Shown here one piece after another: positions 44,596 through 52,236 of a DNA stretch of 64,000 nt. Numbering within the stretch: the first letter of the stretch is position 1; each line of letters begins with the position of its first letter. The stretch is from NCBI GenBank assembly GCA_934119935.1, contig CAKOSX010000001.1, positions 248,001-312,000 on the forward strand. The letters are read 5' to 3'. Under the pieces are notes generated by a model. That model made no database searches and had not been told where the DNA came from. It saw only the letters and a program-made list of their open reading frames with translations. The DNA comes from an uncultured Clostridia bacterium (GTDB lineage Bacteria; Bacillota; Clostridia; TANB77; CAG-508). The translations under genes and the position numbers were made by a program.

Positions 44596-47337
44596 ATGAA
44601 GGTTTTATTCGCAGTAAATAATGAAAAGATTTCAGAGGCTATAATAAAAAAGTACCAAACAATGTACAAGGAAATAATTTCATGGAAAAACGTCTATTTT
44701 TTCAATGCGATAATAAAAGAGTTACAAAAAGATAAATCTTATGACAGAATTGTTATAGGCGAAGATTTGGAACCTTATGCAAACAATAATTACGAAGTTA
44801 TAGATAATTTATTGTTTGATAAGTTAGACAGCATAAGTGATGAGGCTTCTAACAGTAGAGATGGAGATATTCCAATAATATTAATAGCAACAGATAGAAG
44901 AGAAAGGGGAAATTCTCTTCTTGTAAAGTTATTTGGAATTGGAATTTATAATGTATTACTTGGACAAGATAGAAAAATTGATAATGTTTGTCAATTAATC
45001 TATCAACCTCGTACGAAAAAAGAGGCAAAAGCTTATTACAGAATTGATTCTGATGATGTAAACTATCAGGAAATTGATCCTGAGAGTGTAAGTGAAGTGG
45101 AAATCCAAAACATACTAACTCATTATAAAAAATTAGGAAAGAATGAAGATAGATATGTTGAAAGCTTTGAAGAAATTGCCACACAGTATACTGATGCTCA
45201 ATTAAAGCTTATTACCAGAGCTCTGCCTTTAAATGTAAGAGCTGTTTTAGAGGAAAAATGCCCAAAATATCAACAAGTAATGATTGGTAGTGTGAAAAAT
45301 CAGGTGGCAGCACAGAAAAAATCTGCTAAGCAATTTACGAGCAAAAATATACAGAGTAAAAATATTAACAAAATTGAGTTGATTGATAGAGAATTACAAA
45401 AATCAAAATTAACGAAGCCAGTTGTTATTCCTTCAACAATCAATATGCAAAATGTAAAAAAAGCATATACAATGCCTAGAAGTGAAGAACAAGATATTCT
45501 GCAAAATATTCAACCAAATACAATGCAGACTCCACCAGAAAGAATGATACCAGATTTTTCTCAGGATATTATTCAAAATGATCAAACCAGTATTCAACCA
45601 AACATTCAGCAAAATATTCAGCCAAGCTTTCAACCTGATTTTTCAAACAATTTCGTACAAAATAATAATGCTTCGAATTTTGAAAATAACGCTCCATTCT
45701 TGCCAAATGTGGAACCTGAAAAAGATGAAATACAAGAACAGAATGCTGAACCAGTAAAGAAGGGCAGAGGTAGACCTAAAAAAGAAAAAACGCCAGAAGA
45801 AATTGCCGCTGAGGAGGCAAAAGAGAAAAAGGGCAGAGGCAGACCAAGAAAAAATGTTGAACAACCTTCAAATGAAAATACTAATGTTTCTCAGGATGTT
45901 AATTTATTTGAGATATATAACCAAAACAACGCAGAAAATAATGTAAACGATGTAAATAATGTAATATTGCCAGGTTTTGAAGAAGAGACAAAAGATGCTA
46001 ATGGTACAGAAAATCAGAATTTACAATTCAACTCAGTAGCACAAGAGGATGACACAAACGTTGATTTCTTTGGCAATAAATTAAATCGTGATTTTAATCC
46101 AGATTTTTTCGGAAATGAAGCACAGGTTGATAGGCTCCCAGGTACAGAAAAACAAAAAAAGGAAGAACCAAAAAAGATTGAACCGATTGTACCTAATAAA
46201 GAAGTTCCAAAAGTTGTAGAAAATATAAAAAATGATAATATAAAAATTGAAGAAAAACCAGTCGAAATAAAGAATAATGATGTTAAAGAAAATATAAATG
46301 CAAATCAAAATATTATTCCAAATATTGAAGATGTTAGTATCAGTATGCCTGGTTTTGAAGATGTAAATAACGGACAAAACAATAATCAAATAGAACCAGT
46401 AAGAGAAAATGTAAATTACGGAAATTCAGAATTATCAAATTTAATAACAGGTGATAAGAAGATTGTGGCATTTGTTGGAACATCTAAAAATGGAACATCT
46501 TTCTTAGTAAATAACTTGGCAGCGCAAATGTCTAACAAGGGAATAAAAACTGCAATTTTGGATCTTACTAAAAATAAAAATGCATATTATATATATACTT
46601 TAAATGAAGATTCACTAAGAGAAAAGGCATTTAATTGCATAGAAAAGCTAAGAAGAGGTGTCGCAGACGGAATTCAAGTAAATAAGAATTTATCTGTTTA
46701 TACAACATTACCTGGAGAAAATTTGAGTTTAGATGATTATAAAAATGTATTAGAAACACTTGTAAGAAATTATTCATTAGTATTATTAGATTGTGATTTT
46801 GATACAGATTCAAACTACTTTGCTAGTGCACAAGAATTATATTTAGTACAAACATATGACATATTAACAATACAACCATTAACAGCATTTTTAAATGAAT
46901 TAAAGTATAAAAATATTTTAGATCAAAATAAGTTAAGAATTGTAATAAACAAAACATTGAAATTAAGAAAGCTTACAGATAAAATGATTATTGCCGGAAT
47001 TTCTTGTTACAATGATCCTGCATCAACATATATTAACACATTATTTGATAGAGATCATGTAAGATATACAACAATTCCATTTGAAGATCAAACTTATGCA
47101 AGGTACCTAGAAAGACTTGTAGACTGCGAGATATCATTAAATGGATACTCAAAGATGTTTTTGGATGCATTAGAAAGATTAGGAAATATGGTTTATCCAC
47201 TAATTGCAAATAATCCAAATAAGTATCAGCCAGGAAAGAAAAATTTTAATGACTATAGTAAAAATAACAAAAATGTAAATACAGCTTTTAATAGCAACAT
47301 GAATGCTACTTTAAATAAAATGAGAAATAATTTTTAA
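44596..47337 (+). CDS. TadZ/CpaE-like protein: receiver-like domain, AT-hook linker, MinD-like ATPase
   Basis: Residues ~1-145 look like the atypical receiver domain found in CpaE/TadZ (MKVLFAVNNEKISEAI, then PIILIATDRRERGN). A long Gln/Asn/Pro-rich linker (~270-600) holds two AT-hook-like motifs, KKGRGRPKKE near residue 388 and KKGRGRPRKN near 411. The MinD-like ATPase starts near 620: KIVAFVGTSKNGTSFLVNN, then TAILDLTKN and SLVLLDCDFD. The P-loop keeps the signature lysine but has NGTS in place of GGxGKT. TadZ proteins place Tad machines at the cell pole. AT-hooks bind the minor groove of AT-rich DNA, and their presence here is unusual. The gene is 4 bp after the VirB2-like gene. Confidence 0.82.
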   Translation: MKVLFAVNNEKISEAIIKKYQTMYKEIISWKNVYFFNAIIKELQKDKSYDRIVIGEDLEPYANNNYEVIDNLLFDKLDSISDEASNSRDGDIPIILIATDRRERGNSLLVKLFGIGIYNVLLGQDRKIDNVCQLIYQPRTKKEAKAYYRIDSDDVNYQEIDPESVSEVEIQNILTHYKKLGKNEDRYVESFEEIATQYTDAQLKLITRALPLNVRAVLEEKCPKYQQVMIGSVKNQVAAQKKSAKQFTSKNIQSKNINKIELIDRELQKSKLTKPVVIPSTINMQNVKKAYTMPRSEEQDILQNIQPNTMQTPPERMIPDFSQDIIQNDQTSIQPNIQQNIQPSFQPDFSNNFVQNNNASNFENNAPFLPNVEPEKDEIQEQNAEPVKKGRGRPKKEKTPEEIAAEEAKEKKGRGRPRKNVEQPSNENTNVSQDVNLFEIYNQNNAENNVNDVNNVILPGFEEETKDANGTENQNLQFNSVAQEDDTNVDFFGNKLNRDFNPDFFGNEAQVDRLPGTEKQKKEEPKKIEPIVPNKEVPKVVENIKNDNIKIEEKPVEIKNNDVKENINANQNIIPNIEDVSISMPGFEDVNNGQNNNQIEPVRENVNYGNSELSNLITGDKKIVAFVGTSKNGTSFLVNNLAAQMSNKGIKTAILDLTKNKNAYYIYTLNEDSLREKAFNCIEKLRRGVADGIQVNKNLSVYTTLPGENLSLDDYKNVLETLVRNYSLVLLDCDFDTDSNYFASAQELYLVQTYDILTIQPLTAFLNELKYKNILDQNKLRIVINKTLKLRKLTDKMIIAGISCYNDPASTYINTLFDRDHVRYTTIPFEDQTYARYLERLVDCEISLNGYSKMFLDALERLGNMVYPLIANNPNKYQPGKKNFNDYSKNNKNVNTAFNSNMNATLNKMRNNF

Positions 47338-47365
47338 AATAACAAAATGAGGTGAGACTTTTTAA

Positions 47366-48457
47366 ATGATAACAGTAATAATAGTTATAGTGCTTTCATC
47401 AATAATTATAGGATTAATGTTGTACAACATGTCGATTCATAAAAAAATAGAAGCATTTAAAAACATAAATCAGCAAATCACAAGCTTGAATGTATTACAA
47501 GATTTCATGGATACAATAAGTGAGACATCAAGTGTAGATGAAAAGCTAAAAAGAATAAATGAAATATTAATTGAAAAGTATGGGATAAAGTATTCAACTA
47601 TTGTTGTATATACTGGAGCTGAATTTTCAATAAAAGCCTCAAATGTAGCAGAAAAACATTGGGATGTTTTAAAAAATTTACAATCAGAACCTGTTTTCAA
47701 AGACAGTATAGATACTGGAATTCCAAAATATATCACTGTTGAGAAAGAAGGAGAAAAATTACCATACCAAAAGATGGAATTTGGAAGAGCAAAGTCTGCA
47801 ATGTTTTTCCCAATATATATTGATAATGTATACATTGGATATTGGATAATAGAGGGAAGCACACCACATGAATTTGATGATGTTGATACTACTATTCTAG
47901 AAGTTGTAAAAAATAACATAGTAGCTGTTCTTAAGACTGTTGAAAATCAATCAACTATAGAAAAAATTGTAAAAGACGATAAATATTCAGAATTAAAAAC
48001 TGCAGAGTATTTGTATACAGAAGGTAAAAAAGTTATAGATAGATATACGACATCAACAGTATGTTTATTTAAAATAATAAACCTTGTAGATATAAATGAA
48101 AAAATAAGCAGAAAAACAGGAGATAATACGATAACTCAAATCTGCAGAACAATAAAGCAAGACTTGGCACCTGAATATTTATTTGTAAGATATATGGGAC
48201 CAAAATTTGCAATTGTTTTTTCAGGGGTTGAATTACAAGCCGTTGAAGAATTTATGAAAGATGTAAAAGCAAAAGCAGAAGCTCTTAAAATAGAACCTGC
48301 AGAGGACTATAGTGGAGATTGCAAAGAGGTATCACCAAAATTAAATATTGCTCTAGCGAGGTATTATAAAGGTACTGCATTAATCGGAGTTACAAAAAAA
48401 CTAGAAGAATACCTAGATACAACAGATCCTTTAGAGAGTAATATAAATTATTTATAG
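47366..48457 (+). CDS. Membrane GAF protein with degenerate GGDEF domain
   Basis: This 363-residue protein has one helix (residues ~2-20), a short coiled segment, a GAF-like sensor domain (~45-195) and a diguanylate-cyclase-like end. There the expected RxGGDEF reads RYMGPKFAIVFSG (near residue 273), so the catalytic site is lost. The fold elements around it remain (RKTGDNTITQICRTI before, LNIALARYYKG after). It may bind a nucleotide or a partner rather than make c-di-GMP. It lies 29 bp after the TadZ-like gene, so regulation or placement of the pilus machine is plausible. Confidence 0.75.
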   Translation: MITVIIVIVLSSIIIGLMLYNMSIHKKIEAFKNINQQITSLNVLQDFMDTISETSSVDEKLKRINEILIEKYGIKYSTIVVYTGAEFSIKASNVAEKHWDVLKNLQSEPVFKDSIDTGIPKYITVEKEGEKLPYQKMEFGRAKSAMFFPIYIDNVYIGYWIIEGSTPHEFDDVDTTILEVVKNNIVAVLKTVENQSTIEKIVKDDKYSELKTAEYLYTEGKKVIDRYTTSTVCLFKIINLVDINEKISRKTGDNTITQICRTIKQDLAPEYLFVRYMGPKFAIVFSGVELQAVEEFMKDVKAKAEALKIEPAEDYSGDCKEVSPKLNIALARYYKGTALIGVTKKLEEYLDTTDPLESNINYL

Positions 48458-48467
48458 GAGGTTTTAA

Positions 48468-48722
48468 ATGGTTACAGACGAAACTGTTAGTTTTAATGTT
48501 GAAAAAGAAAAAAATAAAAAAACAAAAGAGATTTTGAAGTCAGTATATGAAGCATTAACAGAGAAAGGATATAATCCTATTAATCAAATTGTTGGATATA
48601 TACTTTCAGGAGATCCTACTTATATAACAAGCCATAATAATGCAAGAAACTTAATAAGACAAGTTGAAAGAGACGAGCTTTTGGAAGAAATGGTTAAAAC
48701 ATATATAGGATTGGACAAGTAG
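48468..48722 (+). CDS. ireB: IreB family regulatory protein (UPF0297)
   Basis: This 84-residue protein matches the IreB/YrzL family along its length (ETVSFNVEKE, EALTEKGYNPINQIVGYI, SGDPTYITSHNNAR). In enterococci IreB is phosphorylated by the PASTA kinase IreK and affects cephalosporin tolerance. It starts behind GGAGG and is followed two bases later by ruvX, the usual order in Bacillota. Confidence 0.95.
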   Translation: MVTDETVSFNVEKEKNKKTKEILKSVYEALTEKGYNPINQIVGYILSGDPTYITSHNNARNLIRQVERDELLEEMVKTYIGLDK

Positions 48723-48723
48723 T

Positions 48724-49149
48724 ATGAGGGCGTTAGGAATTGATTATGGTGATGCGAGAGTTGGAATTGCTATTACAGATCCACTAGGCTATACTGCACA
48801 AGGGCTCGAAACAATACATCACCAAGGAAATGACAAAATTGTTCTAAAGCGTTTAGAAGAAATAGTGAATCAGTATAATAATGAAATAGACACATTTGCA
48901 ATTGGAATGCCAATAAATATGGATGGCACAAAAAGAGAAAGAGCAGAAGTTACAGAAAAATTCATTCACAAATTGCAATGTAAATTCAATAAAATAAAAA
49001 TTGTTAGAATAGATGAAAGATTAACAACTGTAGAAGCACACAAAACTATGAATTTTTTAAATGTAAATAAACATAAAAAAAGAAATATTGTTGATACTAT
49101 TTCTGCAGTTTATATACTCGAATCTTATATGAAAATGTCTAAAAGTTAA
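48724..49149 (+). CDS. ruvX: Holliday junction resolvase-like RuvX (YqgF)
   Basis: This 141-residue RNase H-fold nuclease processes the 5' end of pre-16S rRNA and may resolve branched DNA. It begins MRALGIDYGDARVGIAITDP with the catalytic Asp. FAIGMPINMDGT and VRIDERLTTVEA are the other family blocks. It is coupled to ireB. Confidence 0.95.
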   Translation: MRALGIDYGDARVGIAITDPLGYTAQGLETIHHQGNDKIVLKRLEEIVNQYNNEIDTFAIGMPINMDGTKRERAEVTEKFIHKLQCKFNKIKIVRIDERLTTVEAHKTMNFLNVNKHKKRNIVDTISAVYILESYMKMSKS

Positions 49150-49159
49150 TTGAATATAA

Positions 49160-49188
49160 TTGACAAAAAGTAAAGATAATAGTATAAA
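49160..49188 (+). promoter_or_regulatory. Promoter candidate of the DUF1292 gene
   Basis: TTGACA at 49160-49165 and TATAAA at 49183-49188 have a 17-bp spacer; the predicted leader is ~60 nt. Confidence 0.6.
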
Positions 49189-49254
49189 TAAGATGACTTT
49201 ATTATTGTAGAAATACAAAATTAATAAATAAAAGCCTGAAAGGAGAAAGAAAAA

Positions 49255-49575
49255 ATGGATGACGAGAAAATAACAAATAACTCTGAGGATGAGCTAGAGA
49301 GCAGCATCATGGAGTTAGAAGATGAAGATGGAAAAAAGGTAAAATTTGAATGTTTGGATTATATAGAATATGACAATGAAGAATATGCAGTTTTATTACC
49401 AGCTGATGAAGAAGATAGCGACGAGCCAGGAGAAGTTGTAATATTAAAAGTTGAAGACAACGACTCTGATAGTGAAATGTTATCATACGTTAGTGTTGAT
49501 GATGCAGAGATTTTAAACAAAGTTTTTGACATATTCAAAGATAAATTTAAAAACGAATTTGACTTCGTAGACTAA
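49255..49575 (+). CDS. DUF1292 domain protein
   Basis: This 106-residue acidic protein is of the YrzB/DUF1292 family (KKVKFECLDYIEYDNEEYAVLLP and EVVILKVEDND fit it). ireB, ruvX and DUF1292 commonly occur in this order in Bacillota. The molecular function is unknown. It has its own promoter and terminator. Confidence 0.93.
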   Translation: MDDEKITNNSEDELESSIMELEDEDGKKVKFECLDYIEYDNEEYAVLLPADEEDSDEPGEVVILKVEDNDSDSEMLSYVSVDDAEILNKVFDIFKDKFKNEFDFVD

Positions 49576-49578
49576 TTA

Positions 49579-49618
49579 AAAAAACTATTGAGAATATGTT
49601 GTATTTTCAATAGTTTTT
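49579..49618 (+). terminator. Terminator after the DUF1292 gene
   Basis: AAAACTATTGA pairs with TCAATAGTTTT across a 15-nt loop, ending in five T residues at 49618. Confidence 0.75.
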
Positions 49619-49643
49619 ATTTGTTAAAACAGGAGAGGAAAAA

Positions 49644-50117
49644 ATGCAGAAATTTAGTACTTGGATGGTATTGTCTTTAGATGTAATGTTTTGGATATTA
49701 AGAATTATAGCGGCTTTAACCAATACAATGGCGATTGATTTCATGATAAAGCCAATAGATATGAATATGGAAATTATAATGATATTTGTTGCTTTAGTGT
49801 CATTTGTTTTAATTGCGAAAAGAAAATTCTTAGGTGCAATTATATATATGATTGGTTATTTTGGCTATTTTGGAGTTGCATTAGTAACTAATCTACAAAA
49901 AATGACAACTACAGGTGGAAGCGTAAACGATTATGGTACAGTAATGTTTTCTCTAGTTGGAGTAGCTCTGCCAATATTTACTTTTTTAGACTTATTACTA
50001 GATAAAAATAGACAATTACATCCTACAGATAAAAAAACAGATTGGTTTTATAAAGATGAAAAATACGATATGAAAAAGGATGAAAGAGCAGACAAAAATA
50101 ATTACAGGACTTTATAG
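49644..50117 (+). CDS. Hypothetical four-helix membrane protein
   Basis: This 157-residue protein has four hydrophobic helices (residues ~6-28, ~43-60, ~64-84, ~98-118) and a hydrophilic, Lys/Asp-rich cytosolic tail of ~35 residues (LHPTDKKTDWFYKDEKY). CAGGAGAGG precedes the ATG. No family is recognised. The next gene lies 88 bp downstream. Confidence 0.75.
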   Translation: MQKFSTWMVLSLDVMFWILRIIAALTNTMAIDFMIKPIDMNMEIIMIFVALVSFVLIAKRKFLGAIIYMIGYFGYFGVALVTNLQKMTTTGGSVNDYGTVMFSLVGVALPIFTFLDLLLDKNRQLHPTDKKTDWFYKDEKYDMKKDERADKNNYRTL

Positions 50118-50204
50118 TATGAACAATTTAAACGAAATTTATATAAATTTACTAAAAGTATACTCAGCAATTAAAGCAAAATAGAGATAAAAAAGGAAAC
50201 TAAA

Positions 50205-50633
50205 ATGATTAATACTAGATTAACTCAAAAAGCCATGATTATAGCATATAATGCCCATAATGGACAAGCAGATAAAGCGGGAGTTCCATATATATATCAC
50301 CCAATACACGTCGCAGAGCAAATGACAACCGAAACAGAATGCATAGTTGCATTGCTACATGATGTTGTGGAGGATACAGAGGTTACCTTTAAACAGTTAG
50401 AAACATTCTTTTCTGGTGAAGTAATCGAAATACTTAAATTATTAACTAGAAATGAAAATGCAGATTATTATGAATATATAAAAAAAATAAAAAAGAATCC
50501 AATAGCTAGAAAAGTAAAAATTGCTGATTTAAATCATAATCTTGATATTACACGACTAAACGAGATCAAAGAAGAAGACATGAAGAGAATTGAAAAATAC
50601 AAAAAAGCGATGAAGATTTTAAAAGGAAAGTAA
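50205..50633 (+). CDS. HD-domain protein, RelA/SpoT hydrolase-like
   Basis: This 142-residue protein is a single HD domain resembling the (p)ppGpp hydrolase half of RelA/SpoT and small MESH1-like enzymes. AYNAHNGQADKAGVPYIYHP, ALLHDVVEDTEVTF (HD pair) and RKVKIADLNHNLD (late Asp) hold the metal ligands. No synthetase domain is attached. It could hydrolyse (p)ppGpp or a related nucleotide. A strong terminator follows the stop codon at once. Confidence 0.85.
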   Translation: MINTRLTQKAMIIAYNAHNGQADKAGVPYIYHPIHVAEQMTTETECIVALLHDVVEDTEVTFKQLETFFSGEVIEILKLLTRNENADYYEYIKKIKKNPIARKVKIADLNHNLDITRLNEIKEEDMKRIEKYKKAMKILKGK

Positions 50634-50661
50634 AAACGTTGCAATACAATGCAACGTTTTT
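50632..50661 (+). terminator. Terminator after the HD-domain gene
   Basis: AAAAACGTTGCA (50632-50643) and TGCAACGTTTTT (50650-50661) form a perfect 12-bp stem with loop ATACAA. It starts at the base after the stop codon. Confidence 0.85.
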
Positions 50662-50773
50662 GTGCTTTCAGACCATTGATTTCTGACTGCTGCTTTCTGT
50701 ACTGATCAATTAATTTTTAAAAAATAGAAAATATAATAAGAAAAAATATACTCACATAAAAGAAGATTGAAAG

Positions 50774-50802
50774 TTGACGTAACAACGTAAAAATGTTATA
50801 AT
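50774..50802 (+). promoter_or_regulatory. Promoter of the YqhQ-like gene
   Basis: TTGACG at 50774-50779 and TATAAT at 50797-50802 have a 17-bp spacer. The predicted leader of ~100 nt contains an unused-looking AAGGAG site followed by TTG-TAA, and the hairpin at 50865-50887. Confidence 0.7.
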
Positions 50803-50864
50803 GAAATATGCAAAAGCAATCTTAAATACAAGAAAGGAGAACGTTTTGTAAGCAATCACGTAAC

Positions 50865-50887
50865 TTCCAAATAGTTAATATTTGGAA
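50865..50887 (+). promoter_or_regulatory. Leader hairpin next to a binding site
   Basis: TTCCAAATA (50865-50873) and TATTTGGAA (50879-50887) form a perfect 9-bp stem with loop GTTAA. It ends ~9 nt before the GAGAGG site of the gene at 50909, a position suited to modulating translation or mRNA stability. Confidence 0.55.
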
Positions 50888-50908
50888 TACAAGCAAGAGA
50901 GGTTTTTT

Positions 50909-51742
50909 ATGAAAAAGACAAATAATTGCGAGAAAATACGGATCGATGGTGCATTTACAACAAATGATTCAGTTACATTTGTAACCGAAGTAAATGGCAA
51001 ATGGTTTGCTACCAGGGCAAAAGAGTTTAACCATTGCATAAAAGTTGAAAAATGTGAAGCTATCGTTTTAGAAGGAGCTTCATTATTTAAGACTGATTAT
51101 GAAACAGAAGGAATCAGAGCAAGGTTTATGGCAGTGCTAACGGCAATTGTTTTGATTTTGGCTGCGTTTAAAATAACGGCAGTATACAAAAACATAATGG
51201 CAGTGACTATCGTAAGCGCATTCTGCATTGATTTCATCTTTTGGAAAGGATCTATCATTAATTATTTCGTGAAATTTTGGAGTCAATTCGGAAAGAGTCA
51301 AGAAAAAGCTCTACATGCAGCAACACACAAGGTGATTAACGCCTATGAAAAGCTAGGATTCGTACCTAGCAACGTTGAAGCAAAGAGATATAGCCAATTT
51401 TCCGTTGACTGCGAAAACTCGAAAAATAGCTTAGGAATTTGCACTTTGATCATCATGTTTTCAATCGGATGGGTAAAAGGAGATTTTATCACACCTGAAA
51501 TGACAGTATTGATGTATGGAGTTGCATTAATTGTATATGCAATAATATACGAATTTGGGTTATATAAATATATATCCTACTATTCCGTAAAAAATCCGAA
51601 CAAACATGAACTTGCCATGGCAGTATACGCTTTACGAGGACACATCGAATTCGTGAGCCAAGCCATAATAAACGAAGAAGAAGCTTTGAGCGAGGTACAA
51701 AAAGAAATCGTAATTTCGAAAGAAGAAGCAAACACCATCTAA
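50909..51742 (+). CDS. Divergent DUF1385/YqhQ-like membrane protein
   Basis: I start at ATG 50909 (MKKTNNCEKIRIDG), with GAGAGG 7 nt upstream; TTG 50882 is in frame but lies in the leader hairpin. The 277-residue protein has paired helices near residues ~76-112 and ~175-215. The region HAATHKVINAYEKLGFVP followed by SQFSVDC matches the order of the DUF1385 motif (HxAEHKxIxxYE, then SRFHPRC), although the glutamate and some Cys/His residues differ. Its base composition is somewhat richer in G and C than its neighbours. Function is unknown. Confidence 0.6.
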   Translation: MKKTNNCEKIRIDGAFTTNDSVTFVTEVNGKWFATRAKEFNHCIKVEKCEAIVLEGASLFKTDYETEGIRARFMAVLTAIVLILAAFKITAVYKNIMAVTIVSAFCIDFIFWKGSIINYFVKFWSQFGKSQEKALHAATHKVINAYEKLGFVPSNVEAKRYSQFSVDCENSKNSLGICTLIIMFSIGWVKGDFITPEMTVLMYGVALIVYAIIYEFGLYKYISYYSVKNPNKHELAMAVYALRGHIEFVSQAIINEEEALSEVQKEIVISKEEANTI

Positions 51743-51766
51743 AAGTAAAAAACAAGTAAAGTGAGG

Positions 51767-51805
51767 AAAAGCAAATAAAAGCAAATAAAAGCAAATAAAA
51801 GCAAT
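51767..51805 (+). repeat. 10-bp tandem repeat, about four copies
   Basis: AAAAGCAAAT occurs three times in a row from 51767, then once with one base missing (to 51805). It lies just after the YqhQ-like gene and before its terminator. Confidence 0.85.
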
Positions 51806-51882
51806 AAAATGCAAAAAACAAAAAATAAAAAAAATACAAAACGTGATTCGAATTATCGCTAGCATTCTAGTGATAAAAGGCA

Positions 51883-51926
51883 AAAAGCAGGGCTATGAAG
51901 AACAATACTTCATAGTCCCTGCTTTT
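51883..51926 (+). terminator. Terminator of the YqhQ-like gene
   Basis: AAAAGCAGGG then CTATGAAG pair with CTTCATAG then CCCTGCTTTT, with one bulged T. The stem is ~18 bp and ends in TTTT. It is nearly symmetric, so it could also work on the other strand. Confidence 0.75.
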
Positions 51927-51935
51927 AAAATTGGG

Positions 51936-51968
51936 TGTACAATTTGGGGACGGAGAAAAAATTGTACA
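51936..51968 (+). repeat. Palindromic dispersed repeat, short copy 3 (33 nt)
   Basis: TGTACAATTTGGGGACGGAG, then an A-run and ATTGTACA. It matches the copies at 8389 and 20679 but has a single TGTACAATTT unit rather than two. The eight-base ends TGTACAAT/ATTGTACA are perfect inverted repeats. Confidence 0.75.
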
Positions 51969-52058
51969 TAAATAAAAACATAATAACAATATATTTGGGC
52001 TATTTTGTTGAAACAGTGAATCAAGATGAGAAAATTACTTTATTAAATCAAATAAATG

Positions 52059-52067
52059 TGATATAAT
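52059..52067 (+). promoter_or_regulatory. Extended -10 promoter candidate upstream of rbgA
   Basis: TGATATAAT is a TG-n-TATAAT extended -10 element. A weak TTTATT lies at a 17-bp distance upstream (52039-52044). Transcripts would carry the small ORF and rbgA. Confidence 0.45.
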
Positions 52068-52122
52068 GGGAAAGAATGTTAAATAAGAGTGTAAGGAGTG
52101 CTATTTTAGCTGAAGAAGATTT

Positions 52123-52236
52123 TTGAGTAAAGTAAATAAGAAAAAATATAGAGTCAAACAAGATAAATTATATAAATCAGACTTTGATAATTTTTTAAAT
52201 GAAACAAGAATGATAGAGAATGGAAGTGATAAATAA
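52123..52236 (+). CDS. Possible 37-codon ORF coupled to rbgA
   Basis: A TTG-initiated frame gives (M)SKVNKKKYRVKQDKLYKSDF and then an acidic end. Its stop codon overlaps the rbgA start as TAATG (52234-52238). The overlap and the coherent basic-then-acidic composition speak for a coupled leader peptide. The TTG start and the lack of a close binding site speak against it. Confidence 0.35.
   Translation: MSKVNKKKYRVKQDKLYKSDFDNFLNETRMIENGSDK

Larger units (their letters stand above)
51743..52235. other. Long intergenic region with repeats and regulatory signals
   Basis: In order it holds an AAAAGCAAAT tandem repeat (51767-51805), a terminator (51883-51926), the short palindromic repeat copy (51936-51968), an extended -10 promoter near 52059-52067, and a possible 37-codon ORF (52123-52236) that runs into rbgA. 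I see no other gene. Confidence 0.7.

Noticed and set aside
50119..50184. A 21-codon ORF (MNNLNEIYINLLKVYSAIKAK)
   Set aside because: It has only a marginal AGGA upstream, no conserved feature, and lies in a short gap between two clear genes. Chance is more likely.
50835..50853. AAGGAG followed by TTG-TAA in the leader of the YqhQ-like gene, a start-stop unit
   Set aside because: It could be a regulatory minimal ORF, but a binding-site look-alike in an AT-rich leader is equally likely. It is kept only as part of the leader description.
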